A stretch of DNA of 64,000 nucleotides from Lewinellaceae bacterium (GCA_020636255.1 JACJYE010000001.1:859501-923500); one strand, 5' to 3'. Shown: positions 34,142 to 43,920, counted from the first letter of the stretch. Made by a program: numbers and translations. Notes: generated by a model from the letters alone, not told the origin.

Positions 34142-37100
34142 CAATTGTACTTTTCACCTCTTTTGACCCACTTGTCGATATCCTTCTCTGAGCGATTGGC
34201 CGGCAAACCCGGGTGGATCACTCTGGCCGTACACTTCTCAGCAGCCTTCACCAGGTCCTGATACGGGCCCCCGTCGGGGTTCATGATGTAGGCCTTCTTG
34301 TTGCTGTTGTATCCAAATATCTTGGAGTTGATCTTCATGCATTCGTCGCAGGCCGTGCACTCGTCGCTTTCCAGCCAGGGCGCCATGTATTCGCCGTTCG
34401 ATTGGGCCTTCGCCGGGGCTTCCGCCGTTGCGGTTGCTACCGGTGCGGCAGCTTCGCCTGCTGCCAGGTTGACGATGCCGCTGCCGTCGCCGCCGGCGAG
34501 CTTCATCAAGCCCTGGGCGATCTTTCCGACAACCTCGGCGCGTACCTTGCTTTCAACATCTACGACTTCGACTTCCTCCTTATCCAGGCCTGCCAGCGCG
34601 CGCAGCATGATCCAGAAGTTGCGCCTTTCTTCGCAGGATTCCACGATCTTCTTGGCCACGAGCACGCGGCTCAGGTGCTGCTTCTTATCTACTGCCCAGA
34701 TGAAGGGGAATTTGCCTTCGCGTTCGCCGTCTTCCATTTCGAGGAATTCCGACAGTACCACCATATTGTCGTTCCAGGCATCGCGCGGTACTTTGCGGAA
34801 GTGCTTCCTGAACCGGGCTTCCGTTACAGCGAAGTCGGCGAAGGTCATGGCCACTTCCATACTTTTCTCGCGGCCGTTTTCCAGGTACTTCAGCTGGTAG
34901 GTGGGCCAGGTCTGGTCGATAGCGGGGTTGCCGCTCAGGTCGAAGGCTTCTTCTGCTTTGACGCCCTTGTCGGGGTTGTATTTGAAAATGGGGTACGCGC
35001 GGGATTCCATCGCCAGTTTGGCCTGGTGAGCCCCCAGGTCGTCAGCTACTCCGTGTTCGGGCTGACAGGTCGTATACAGGTTGAACAGGGCCGGGCGACG
35101 TGCCATCAGGCCGTCGATGAAGCCCTCGATCATCTGGCTGGTATTGGCCATGGTGGCCTGCAGCACGTAGGTGTTGCGGTGTGCCATGGCGATCAGGCCG
35201 ATCTCCTTGCGGGGCTCGGGTTTGCCCTGCCATACCTTGCCATACTGGGCCATATCCGATACCTGGCCGATGAAGCCGGACGTACAGGCCTGGCCACCGG
35301 TGTTGGAGTAAACCTGGGTATCGACGATGATAACCTTAATGGGTTTGCCGGAAGCCATCATCCTCGACAGGTTCTGGAACCCGATATCGTACATGGCGCC
35401 GTCGCCACCCAGTGCAACCACCGGCGGGCACAACAGCCATTCTTCATCCGTGAACTGTTGCCAGGTGAAGTAGGTGAAGAAATCGTCGTGGATGCTGTGG
35501 TCGTACCGGCCGCTCAGTTCCAGTTCCGCTTTCCGGATGGCCCTGAAGCCTTCCGCCATTTTCGCCATGTGCCCTTCGAAGATACCCATGGCCATGGAGG
35601 TAGAGTCCTGGAACAGGTGGTTGGCCCATGGGAAAGGATAGGGGTTATAAGGATAGGTGCTGCCCCAGACGGAAGTACAGCCGGTGGCGTTGCACATACC
35701 CATGGAGGAGCGGCCGTTGCCCGTCGTCCCGTCCGTGTATTTCCACTTCAGCTGCTTCAGTTTGGCCAGCAGCTGCGTCACGTTCTTCAGCCAGTCCTGG
35801 TCGATGGGTTCGCTGCCCTGGGCAGATTCCAGTTTGCTGGCGATACCCGCCATAGTCAGGTCGCCGTCGCGCATTTCTGCGACGATCTTCGACATCATGT
35901 CCGCATCGGATACGTTGACGGTTTTGATGAGCTTGAGCTGGATGTGTTTTTCCAGCTTGTCGATCAGCTCATCCAGGTAGGCCACGTGTTTTTTGATGCG
36001 GGGTTGCATCAGGGATTCCACCGTTGCCACGAACAAGTGGATGACCGATTTTTCAGAGCAACCCAGGCAGGCGCCGTCGCCGCTGGCGAATTTCAGGTAG
36101 GCGTCCTTGTTCAGCAGGATGGTTTCGAGCGGACCGATCTTTTCTTCCAGGTCGTCGATGCGGTTGAATTTGGCGGGAGTATTGGGCAGGTCGAGCCAGA
36201 GATCCCATTCCTTCCGCAGCCTGGCCACCGAATCTTCGGTTTGGGTGGTGACCCTGAGGGCGTCGTCGTCGCAGACGTTGACGCACTCCATACAGCCTTT
36301 GCAGGTCGTGGGGTTGATCGTGATGCTGAACAACCCGCCGCTGTTGGGCTGGTTCTTTTCATGCAGGCTATAGTAGGGGCGGGTGAGCGCAAACTGGAAG
36401 TCGCCGAGTTCTTCGCGGAACCATTCCATTTCCTGCGCCAGCCCGTTGCCGTTGCCGCTTTCGCTGATCGTTATATCGATCGCTTCGTTGATGATGTTAT
36501 TCACCGTAACGCCCTTGTCGTTCTCGTTGAACAACTGGCGGATCTTGCTTTCCATTTGCCGGACCGCCTTGGGCAGGTATTCCACTTTGCCGTGGTTGTT
36601 CTTCACCCGCTTGACGACGGTTTCCAGCACATCCGACAACTCGCTCACCAGGCCGGGTATTGCGGTGTCGGGGCAAACGGTGTAGCAGTTCCCGCAGGCG
36701 GTGCAGTTATTGGGTATCCATTCCGGGTGTTCGAAACGGATGCCGGTCATATCCCTGAAGAGGGAAGATACGGCGGGCATGACGCTAAGGCCGATAAAGG
36801 GGTCGGTGATGTTGTCGTTACCCATGCCGCGCAGGTAGAAATTACCCGTTTGGTCCCAGAAGCGGTGGATGTCGCTCAGGCTGGAAGCACTTTTCGGGAT
36901 CTCCTTCAGCATCGTCGGGATGGGCAGGCTTGCTTCGCCGTTGCCTTTTTCGGAATGCCCGGCGCCAAGCACCTTATTGGTGACCTCGTGCACTTCGTCG
37001 AAGCCGCGTTTTACGACGCGCATGTTGTCGTCGACCACGCGCTGGCCTTTGCCGCCGAATTTGTGCTGAAGCTGGTCTTCGATAGCCTTGAGCAGCGTCT

Positions 37101-39063
37101 CCTCCGTTAGTTTTGCTTTTTCCATGAGCGGAGAGGCGGCAAAGAAGGCGCCCTGGAACGCGATGCCCTGCATACGCAGTTGCAGTTCCGGGTCGGTGGC
37201 CTCTTCGCGGGCGATCTTGAAGCCGTCGATATAGAAGATGTGGATATCGTTGTCGATGATGATCTTCTGATAGGGCTTCGGAATGTCGGCCCACACGTCT
37301 TCGGGTTTTGCCTTATCGCTTTGGATGATAAAGCTGCCGCCTTTTTTCAGGCCCGCCAGTGCGTTCGTATGCTTGAACACGTTGGGGTCGGGCGAGAGCA
37401 CGACGTCGACGAAGAAATACTCGCAGTTGACGCGGATGGGCTCCGGAGCAGCTGCCAGGTAGTAGGTCGTCGGCTGCCCTTTTTTCTCAGACCCGTATTT
37501 GGGGTTCGCCTTGATGTCGTAACCCAGCAGGTCGAAGAGCGTCATGGCCAGGTTCTTGCCCGTCGTGATAGCGCCCCATCCGCCCACAGAGTGGAAACGG
37601 ACGGTGATGGCGCCGTCGGGCATGAGGTTCGGGTTCTCCGACCCTTTTATCGCAAGCTCCTTGACGTGGGGGTAGGCTTCCTGGATGCTTTCCTGATAGG
37701 CCCTTTGTTTGGGGGTATAGGGTACGTCGCGGATGAAATCGATAGACAGGTAGAACTGTTTTTTCTTCTTGCCCTCGGGCAGCATGTTCTCGATGGCCCC
37801 GATGATGCCTTCCGGCTGCAGGTCGCGGCTACCCATGCCGAACGAACCGGAATACACGGCCGGGAGGTCCGCTGCGGTATAGCTGGACAGTTCGGGATAG
37901 GGCGGTTTGTTCTTGCTGGCGCCGTTTTCCAGGCACTTGGCCAGTACCGCGCGCACTTCTCTGGCGATGGGCAGGTCGGCGGCCAGGGGCTGGTCGAGGC
38001 GTTCGAGGATGGCCACGCCTTTTTTACCTTTTAATATTTTGCTGATGAGGTCGGCAGGGAAGGGGCGGAACATGACGAGGTCGACGACGCCGACCTTGAT
38101 GCCGCGCGTTTTGCGCAGGTAGTCCACCACCACTTCGGCGCTGGGTACGACGCTGCCCTGCCCGAGGATCAGGTAATCGGCATCTTCGGCGCGGTAGGTC
38201 ATCACGCGTTCGTAGCGGCGCCCGGTGAGCTGGTAATATTCTTCAAAGGCCTTATCCGCAAGTTCTTTGATATGGTCGAAAAAGAACGGCCGCTGTGCTG
38301 CGACGCTCTGCATATAGGAGTCCTGGTTCTGGACGATACCTGCCATAACGGGATTATCGACGTCCCACAGTTCGGGTATGCGGCGGCGCGTTGGCCCGTA
38401 GATGAGCTTTTGAGCCGGCGTTGGCGTATTGATAATATCATCGGGGCGGCCCAGGTATTCCTTGATCAGCTCGCGCTCGGGAAGCAGGAGCGACTCGATG
38501 AGGTGGGTGGTCAGGAAGCCGTCCTGGGCTATTGCTCCGGGGGTGAGGGACAGCTCGGCAATTCTATGGGCGATGATGTTCAGGTCGGCCACGTGTTGCG
38601 CCTTTTTGGCGAAGAGCTGGAAAAAGCCCGTATCGTCGATGGCGTGGTAGTCGTCGTGGCCGGCGTGCACGTTCAGGGTCGATTTGGTCATGGCCCTGGC
38701 GCCTATATTGAGCACGTAGGTCAGCCTTTTGCCTACGGCAGCATAAAGAGATTCGTGCATGTAGGCAATGCCCTGCCCGGAAGAGAAGTTGGCTGCCCGC
38801 AGGCCGGTCATGGAGAGGCCGGCGGTGACGGCCGCTGCGGCGTGTTCCCCTTCCGGTTCGATGAAGATCAGCGGCCTGTCGGAAATATTCAGGTGGCCTT
38901 TGGCGGCTTCTTCAGCCCAGTATTCCCCCATTTGCGTAGAGGGAGTAATAGGATAAGCACCCGCTGCGTCTGATGATTCTCGTTCACACATGATGGCTGC
39001 GGTGTTACCATCCATTGCTACTCTTACGCCCGGGTATTTGGCCTTTTTATTGTTCGTATCCAT
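34141..39063 (-). CDS. nifJ: Extended pyruvate:ferredoxin (flavodoxin) oxidoreductase with a C-terminal ferredoxin-like domain
   Basis: This 1640-residue enzyme (usual length about 1,170-1,230) converts pyruvate and CoA to acetyl-CoA, CO2 and reduced ferredoxin. The order is: pyrimidine-binding domain (GAYPITPSTQMGEYWAEEA), transketolase C-like domain, gamma domain (RFHSVGGWGAITTGKNLA), a 2x4Fe-4S ferredoxin domain (CTACGNCYTVCPDTAIPG near 788; CKGCMECVNVCDDDAL near 920), and the TPP domain (ACLGCSEKS near 1000, NATGCTSVWGSTYPYNPY, GDGAMYDIGFQN near 1225). The extra length comes from helical inserts near 830-900 and 1015-1090, and from a tail of about 190 residues. That tail has an Ala-rich linker and CTACDECMKINSKIFGY (about 1571), an additional Fe-S domain. 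It heads the rnf operon. Confidence 0.94.
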   Translation of the reverse strand: MDTNNKKAKYPGVRVAMDGNTAAIMCERESSDAAGAYPITPSTQMGEYWAEEAAKGHLNISDRPLIFIEPEGEHAAAAVTAGLSMTGLRAANFSSGQGIAYMHESLYAAVGKRLTYVLNIGARAMTKSTLNVHAGHDDYHAIDDTGFFQLFAKKAQHVADLNIIAHRIAELSLTPGAIAQDGFLTTHLIESLLLPERELIKEYLGRPDDIINTPTPAQKLIYGPTRRRIPELWDVDNPVMAGIVQNQDSYMQSVAAQRPFFFDHIKELADKAFEEYYQLTGRRYERVMTYRAEDADYLILGQGSVVPSAEVVVDYLRKTRGIKVGVVDLVMFRPFPADLISKILKGKKGVAILERLDQPLAADLPIAREVRAVLAKCLENGASKNKPPYPELSSYTAADLPAVYSGSFGMGSRDLQPEGIIGAIENMLPEGKKKKQFYLSIDFIRDVPYTPKQRAYQESIQEAYPHVKELAIKGSENPNLMPDGAITVRFHSVGGWGAITTGKNLAMTLFDLLGYDIKANPKYGSEKKGQPTTYYLAAAPEPIRVNCEYFFVDVVLSPDPNVFKHTNALAGLKKGGSFIIQSDKAKPEDVWADIPKPYQKIIIDNDIHIFYIDGFKIAREEATDPELQLRMQGIAFQGAFFAASPLMEKAKLTEETLLKAIEDQLQHKFGGKGQRVVDDNMRVVKRGFDEVHEVTNKVLGAGHSEKGNGEASLPIPTMLKEIPKSASSLSDIHRFWDQTGNFYLRGMGNDNITDPFIGLSVMPAVSSLFRDMTGIRFEHPEWIPNNCTACGNCYTVCPDTAIPGLVSELSDVLETVVKRVKNNHGKVEYLPKAVRQMESKIRQLFNENDKGVTVNNIINEAIDITISESGNGNGLAQEMEWFREELGDFQFALTRPYYSLHEKNQPNSGGLFSITINPTTCKGCMECVNVCDDDALRVTTQTEDSVARLRKEWDLWLDLPNTPAKFNRIDDLEEKIGPLETILLNKDAYLKFASGDGACLGCSEKSVIHLFVATVESLMQPRIKKHVAYLDELIDKLEKHIQLKLIKTVNVSDADMMSKIVAEMRDGDLTMAGIASKLESAQGSEPIDQDWLKNVTQLLAKLKQLKWKYTDGTTGNGRSSMGMCNATGCTSVWGSTYPYNPYPFPWANHLFQDSTSMAMGIFEGHMAKMAEGFRAIRKAELELSGRYDHSIHDDFFTYFTWQQFTDEEWLLCPPVVALGGDGAMYDIGFQNLSRMMASGKPIKVIIVDTQVYSNTGGQACTSGFIGQVSDMAQYGKVWQGKPEPRKEIGLIAMAHRNTYVLQATMANTSQMIEGFIDGLMARRPALFNLYTTCQPEHGVADDLGAHQAKLAMESRAYPIFKYNPDKGVKAEEAFDLSGNPAIDQTWPTYQLKYLENGREKSMEVAMTFADFAVTEARFRKHFRKVPRDAWNDNMVVLSEFLEMEDGEREGKFPFIWAVDKKQHLSRVLVAKKIVESCEERRNFWIMLRALAGLDKEEVEVVDVESKVRAEVVGKIAQGLMKLAGGDGSGIVNLAAGEAAAPVATATAEAPAKAQSNGEYMAPWLESDECTACDECMKINSKIFGYNSNKKAYIMNPDGGPYQDLVKAAEKCTARVIHPGLPANRSEKDIDKWVKRGEKYN

Positions 39064-39420
39064 ATCCGTTGCTTTGTACTGGGATATTACGTTTACAAAT
39101 ATTGATGAGATAATGCGTGCAAGTTATGGCCATACAAAGGGGATGAAGGTGACAATTATCAACCGCAGGGGATGATTTTTCCTAGCGGTATGGCCTGGAT
39201 TAATGGCCTATGACAAAATTCTCCCACATTATGCACCCGTATCGCAGGGCATAGTTCAGGGCGCAAATTATTGCAGGTGGGGGCGGCTGATAATGAGAAT
39301 AATCACCCTGGTGAGGTGAATAATATCAATGCCTCAAGGCCTTGTTTTTTGTACAATGCGTTGAATTTCCACAGCCTTTGGCGGTGGAGCATGTAATCTT
39401 CCCAACTAAACTATCTTGCG
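39064..39420. other. Divergent intergenic region between nifJ-rnf and the hox operon
   Basis: This 357-base gene-free stretch must hold promoters for both blocks. On the minus strand AATATTTG (about 39102-39095) is one base off the -7 consensus, with a TTG only 16 bases upstream, which is short. On the plus side a TATCTTGCG-like box touches the hoxF start. TCACC..GGTGA at 39303-39314 is a small inverted repeat that could be an operator. None of these is convincing alone. Confidence 0.4.
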
Positions 39421-41160
39421 ATGCAAGCTGACTTGCAAGCTCACCAGCGCGCCCATCCGGATCTGCTGGATTGCCTTTGGGCCTATCAGAACAAGCACGG
39501 TTATATTCGCGATGAAGATGTGGCAGAATGTGCTGCATACCGCAACCTTTCGAAGGTCGAACTGGAAGGAGTGATCTCCTTTTATCATTTCTTCCACCGA
39601 AAACCTGCCGGCCGCCACATCATTTATCTCAACAAGAGTATCGTTTCCGAATTCAGCGGCTTCCAACGGATAAAGGACGCCTTTGAACGCGAAACGGGCG
39701 CTACCTTCGGAGGGGTAGACCCCAGCGGGCTGTTCGGCCTGTTCGAAACGGCCTGCATCGGCCTGAGCGACCAGGAACCCGCCGCGTTGATCGATTTCCA
39801 CCCCTTTACCAACCTGACGACGCTGAAGGTCAAACACATCATCGCTGAATTGAAACAAGGCGCATCGGTAGAAAAAATATGCGATGAGGTGGCCGACAAT
39901 ATCCGCTACGTGCCCGGCGACGGGCGCGCGTTCTTCCTCCGCGACTATTTTCCGGGAAGCGCTGTGGCCAAACTCCCCGGCCTCACCCCTGAACAGGTGA
40001 TCGAACTGATCAACCGCTCCAAGCTCAGCGGGCGGGGCGGTGCTTTTTTCCCTACAGGGCTGAAATGGGGCCTGTGCCGGCAGCAGGAGTCGAGCCCCAA
40101 ATACATCGTCTGCAACGCCGATGAAGGCGAACCGGGCACTTTTAAAGACCGCGTGCTCATGAACACCATGCCGGGGCTTGTACTGGAAGGCATGATCACC
40201 GCCGGTTACGCCGTCGGCGCCAGCGTGGGCATTTTCTACCTGCGGGCCGAATACGCCTGGATGAAAGACAAGCTGGAAAGGGCCATCGAACAGTTCTACC
40301 GCATGAACCTGCTGGGCCTCAACGCCCTGGGTATCGAGGGCTTCAACTTCGATATCCGGCTGCAGCTGGGCGCCGGCTCCTACGTGATCGGCGAGGAAAC
40401 GGCCATGCTGAACTCGCTGGAAGGAAAGCGCGGCGAATCGCGCGTCAAGCAGTTCTTCCCGGTAGAGCGGGGGTATCTCAACCAGCCTACCGTGGTGAAC
40501 AACGTCGAGACCCTCTGCGCCGCCGCCCGTATTATGGAGCTGGGGGCCGACTACTTCCTGAACCTGGGGCTGCCGGAATCGCCAGGCACCAAGCTCATCA
40601 GCATTTCCGGCGATTGCCACCTTCCCGGTATCTATGAGATAGAATGGGGCATGAAGCTGGAGGAACTGCTCAACCTCTGCCAGGCCGAAAACCCCTATTT
40701 CATACAGGTTTCCGGCCCTTCGGGCGAATGCGTGTCCATGGCGGAAAAAGACAGGGTGCTGTCGAAGGACGATCTGCGGTGCGGCGGTTCGCTGATGGTG
40801 TTCAGCCACCACCGCGATATCCTGCAGATCCTCATCAATTTCGCCGACTTCTTCAAGGAAGAGTCCTGCGGCGTGTGTACGCCCTGCCGGGCCGGCAATT
40901 TCATCATCAGGCGCAAACTGGAAAAGGTGCGGCTGGGCCTGGCCCGCCAGTCCGACTACGACGATATCAGGCAGTGGGGTAAGATCATGGAGCTGGCCAG
41001 CCGTTGCGGGCTGGGCAAAATGGCGACCAACAGCCTGGTCAAAGCGCTGAGCGCTTTCCCCGAATATTTCGGCCAGAAGATCGAAGGCGAGGAAGACCGG
41101 CTCAACAAAGAGTTCAACCTGGAAAGGGCTATTGCGGATTACGAAAAATTCAAAAGCTAA
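39421..41160 (+). CDS. hoxF: NAD-reducing hydrogenase diaphorase large subunit HoxF (NuoE-NuoF fusion)
   Basis: The 579-residue protein fuses a NuoE-like N-terminal domain (about 1-150) to a NuoF-like part. The NuoF part shows the FMN loop KLSGRGGAFFPTGLKWG (from about 201), CNADEGEPGTFKDR, the NAD-related QLGAGSYVIGEETAML, and the 4Fe-4S ligands ESCGVCTPCRAG (480 onward) with a fourth Cys in SRCGLG near 527. It exchanges electrons between NAD(H) and the hydrogenase module. The NuoE-like domain seems to have lost its 2Fe-2S cluster. Of the usual four cysteines only C112 (ETACIGLSDQEPA) is in place, with Ser at the following ligand position. The hoxUY fusion gene starts 17 bases downstream. 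Confidence 0.92.
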   Translation: MQADLQAHQRAHPDLLDCLWAYQNKHGYIRDEDVAECAAYRNLSKVELEGVISFYHFFHRKPAGRHIIYLNKSIVSEFSGFQRIKDAFERETGATFGGVDPSGLFGLFETACIGLSDQEPAALIDFHPFTNLTTLKVKHIIAELKQGASVEKICDEVADNIRYVPGDGRAFFLRDYFPGSAVAKLPGLTPEQVIELINRSKLSGRGGAFFPTGLKWGLCRQQESSPKYIVCNADEGEPGTFKDRVLMNTMPGLVLEGMITAGYAVGASVGIFYLRAEYAWMKDKLERAIEQFYRMNLLGLNALGIEGFNFDIRLQLGAGSYVIGEETAMLNSLEGKRGESRVKQFFPVERGYLNQPTVVNNVETLCAAARIMELGADYFLNLGLPESPGTKLISISGDCHLPGIYEIEWGMKLEELLNLCQAENPYFIQVSGPSGECVSMAEKDRVLSKDDLRCGGSLMVFSHHRDILQILINFADFFKEESCGVCTPCRAGNFIIRRKLEKVRLGLARQSDYDDIRQWGKIMELASRCGLGKMATNSLVKALSAFPEYFGQKIEGEEDRLNKEFNLERAIADYEKFKS

Positions 41161-41177
41161 CCAAAAGCCACGCTATT

Positions 41178-42464
41178 ATGGCAAAAATGGTCAAGATAAA
41201 GATCGACGGCAAGGAATTACAGGCGGAAGAAGGCAAGAACCTCGTTGAAGTGGCTAAGGCCAACGGCATCTTCATCCCGTCTTTGTGTTATTACGAACAC
41301 ATCGACCCGCCCCTGGGCACCTGCCGCGTCTGCACCTGCGAAGTGAACGGCAAAGCTGTTCCGGCCTGTATGCAAAAGGCCAAACAGGGCATGGAAGTAC
41401 AGATCAACACGCAGAAGCTGAACGATACGCGCAAGGCTATCGTCGAAATGATGTTCGCCGAAGGCAACCACTTCTGCCCGGCCTGTGAGAAGAGCGGCGA
41501 CTGCGACCTGCAGCACATGGGCTATGAAACGGGCGTGTCCGTTACCCGCTTCCCGCACATCTTCAAGGACCGGCTGATCGATTTCAACCCCAAGCGGATG
41601 ATCATCGAGCACAACCGCTGCGTGAAGTGCCGCCGCTGTATCGAGGAGGTGCTCACCTCCGACGGGCGGCAGGTCTTTTCCTTCTTCAACCGGGGCAACG
41701 AAACCATCGTCGCTATCGACTATGAACAGGAAGCCCGCCTGACGAGAGAGCAGGCCCTGCACGCCATGAAGATATGCCCGACCGGCGCCATCATGGTGCG
41801 GGGCGCAAGCTTTGGCAAACCTTTTGGCGGCCGCCGTTTCGACATGGAATCCGTCAACCCGGAAGACAAAAATAAAACGACGGCGCCCAAACCCCAGAAA
41901 GCGCCGAAAAAGGGCAAGGCCAAGAAAAAGATCATCGCCACCATATCGCTGGCCGGCTGCTTCGGCTGCCACATGTCGATGCTGGATATCGACCTGGAGT
42001 TCGTGGACATCATCGACCTGGTGGAGTTCAACAAGTCGCCGATCAACGATATCAAGGAATTTACGCAGAAATGCGATATCGGCCTGGTGGAAGGCGGTTG
42101 CTGCAATACCGAGAACATCGAGACGCTGAGGGAGTTCCGCAAGAAGTGTAAAACGCTGGTAGCCGTAGGCGAATGCGCCATCTGGGGCGGCCTGCCGGCC
42201 ATGCGCAACCTCGTGCCGCTGGAGGAATGCCTGGAAGAGGCCTACCTCAACTCCATGACCACGGAGCCCGGCGAGCACGTCGTGCCTTACCACGAAGACC
42301 TGCCCAAAATACTGGACAAGGTATACCCGATCAATGAGATCGTGGAGATCGACTACTTCATCCCCGGTTGCCCGCCGAATGCGGAACACATCTGGAAGGC
42401 GGTCAAGAACATTCTCTGGGGTGAGCAGTATTCTATCCTTTATTCCGAATTCAAATACGATTAA
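41178..42464 (+). CDS. hoxUY: Fused HoxU-HoxY: diaphorase Fe-S subunit joined to the [NiFe] hydrogenase small subunit
   Basis: One continuous frame of 428 residues, from the ATG at 41178 (MAKMVKIKIDGKELQ), encodes both proteins. Residues 1-212 are HoxU: 2Fe-2S ligands C37, C49, C52 and C64; the HFCPACEKSGDC site (H98, C100, C103, C109); and RCVKCRRC plus C200 for a 4Fe-4S. Residues about 225-250 are a Lys/Pro-rich linker. Residues 251-428 are HoxY: AGCFGCHMSMLD (C261, C264), VEGGCCN, VGECAIWGG and PGCPPN hold the proximal 4Fe-4S cluster. Group 3d hydrogenases normally encode these as separate polypeptides. The fusion would fix the diaphorase to the hydrogenase module. Confidence 0.92.
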   Translation: MAKMVKIKIDGKELQAEEGKNLVEVAKANGIFIPSLCYYEHIDPPLGTCRVCTCEVNGKAVPACMQKAKQGMEVQINTQKLNDTRKAIVEMMFAEGNHFCPACEKSGDCDLQHMGYETGVSVTRFPHIFKDRLIDFNPKRMIIEHNRCVKCRRCIEEVLTSDGRQVFSFFNRGNETIVAIDYEQEARLTREQALHAMKICPTGAIMVRGASFGKPFGGRRFDMESVNPEDKNKTTAPKPQKAPKKGKAKKKIIATISLAGCFGCHMSMLDIDLEFVDIIDLVEFNKSPINDIKEFTQKCDIGLVEGGCCNTENIETLREFRKKCKTLVAVGECAIWGGLPAMRNLVPLEECLEEAYLNSMTTEPGEHVVPYHEDLPKILDKVYPINEIVEIDYFIPGCPPNAEHIWKAVKNILWGEQYSILYSEFKYD

Positions 42465-42468
42465 CGAT

Positions 42469-43920
42469 ATGACAAGCAAGATCACCATAGACCCCGTAAC
42501 GCGGGTGGAAGGACACGGCAAGGTGACGGTGCACCTCGATGCGGAGGGCGCGGTACAGGACGCCTTTTTCCACATCGTGGAATTCCGGGGGTTTGAGCGT
42601 TTCGTCCAGGGGCGCCCGTACTGGGAAGCGCCGGTGCTGGTGCAACGCCTGTGTGGTATCTGCCCGGTAAGCCACCACCTGGCGGCGGCCAAGGCTATCG
42701 ACCAGATCGTCGGTATCGACCCTGAAGACCTGTCGTCTACAGCTACCAAGCTGCGGCGCCTGCTGCACTACGGCCAGGTGTTACAATCGCACGCGCTCCA
42801 CTTTTTCTACCTGGCCTCTCCCGACCTGTTGTTCGGTTTCGACGCGCCGCCGGAAAAACGCAACGTGGCGGCGGTAGCGGTCGAACACAAGGAGCTGGCC
42901 ACCCGCGGCATCCTGATGCGCAAATTCGGCCAGGAGGTCATCCGGGCGATCGCCGGCAAGAAGATACACGGCATCGCGGCCGTTCCGGGTGGGGTGCACA
43001 AGACCTTCACACTCCAGGAGCGCGACTACTTCCTGCAGGAGAACGACACTCCTTCCATAGACACCCTGATACAGTGGGCGCAGGAAACGGTGAATTTCAT
43101 AAAGTCCTACCACGACAAGCACTATCAGTGGCTGGATACCTTTGCCCGCTACCCGTCGGGCCACCTCGGGCTGGTGGGCCCTGCAGGCGAACTGGAGCTC
43201 TACCACGGCCGCCTGCGGGCCATCGACGCCAACGGCAATAAGACCCTGAACGACATCCCGAACAACGCCTACATCAAATACTTTGCAGAAGGCGTGGCCA
43301 AGTGGTCGTACATGAAATTCCCCTACCTCAAACACCTGGGGCTCAGGGATGGCTGGAACCGCGTCGGGCCGCTGGCCCGCCTGAACGTTTGCGACAGCAT
43401 ACCCACCCCGCTGGCCCATAAGGAATGGGTGGAGTTCAGGAACTATACCAACGGCAAGCCCAACAACAGTACGATGCACTCGCACTGGGCCCGGCTTATC
43501 GAGATACTGTACTGCGCCGAAGTGATCAAAGTCCTGCTGGAGGACGATGCGGTCCTGGGCGACGACCTGCTTCGGGAAGGCCCCCGCCGGCCGGAAGGCA
43601 TCGGCATCATCGAAGCGCCGCGGGGCACCCTCATCCACCACTACCAGGTCGACGAAAAGGGGATGATCACGAAGTGCAACCTCATCGTATCGACGACCCA
43701 CAATAACGAGCCGATGAACCGGGCCGTGCGCTGGGTCGCGCAGAACGTGCTGAACAAGCAACCCAGGATCACGGAAGCCATGCTCAATGAAGTGGAAGTG
43801 GCCATCAGGGCCTACGACCCCTGCCTGAGCTGTGCCACGCACGCCCTCGGCAAGATGCCGTTGCACCTGGAAGTATTCGATCACGAAGGTAATTTGTTGG
43901 ATGAACGCTATCGGAACTGA
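42469..43920 (+). CDS. hoxH: [NiFe] hydrogenase large subunit HoxH
   Basis: The 483-residue catalytic subunit holds the NiFe(CN)2CO site. The N-terminal ligand pair is C62/C65 in RLCGICPVSHH and the C-terminal pair C452/C455 in DPCLSCATH. A tail of 25 residues (from A459, ALGKMPLH ... RYRN) follows His458 and should be removed by the maturation protease encoded next. With HoxF and HoxUY it forms a cytoplasmic bidirectional NAD-coupled hydrogenase (group 3d-like). The ATG at 42469 starts the protein at the canonical MTSKITIDPVTRVEGHG, four bases after the hoxUY stop. The Hyp maturation genes are not in the window. Confidence 0.95.
   Translation: MTSKITIDPVTRVEGHGKVTVHLDAEGAVQDAFFHIVEFRGFERFVQGRPYWEAPVLVQRLCGICPVSHHLAAAKAIDQIVGIDPEDLSSTATKLRRLLHYGQVLQSHALHFFYLASPDLLFGFDAPPEKRNVAAVAVEHKELATRGILMRKFGQEVIRAIAGKKIHGIAAVPGGVHKTFTLQERDYFLQENDTPSIDTLIQWAQETVNFIKSYHDKHYQWLDTFARYPSGHLGLVGPAGELELYHGRLRAIDANGNKTLNDIPNNAYIKYFAEGVAKWSYMKFPYLKHLGLRDGWNRVGPLARLNVCDSIPTPLAHKEWVEFRNYTNGKPNNSTMHSHWARLIEILYCAEVIKVLLEDDAVLGDDLLREGPRRPEGIGIIEAPRGTLIHHYQVDEKGMITKCNLIVSTTHNNEPMNRAVRWVAQNVLNKQPRITEAMLNEVEVAIRAYDPCLSCATHALGKMPLHLEVFDHEGNLLDERYRN

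Noticed and set aside
34213..38973. Long plus-strand frames opposite nifJ
   Set aside because: They are antisense shadows of the clearly recognisable pyruvate:ferredoxin oxidoreductase.
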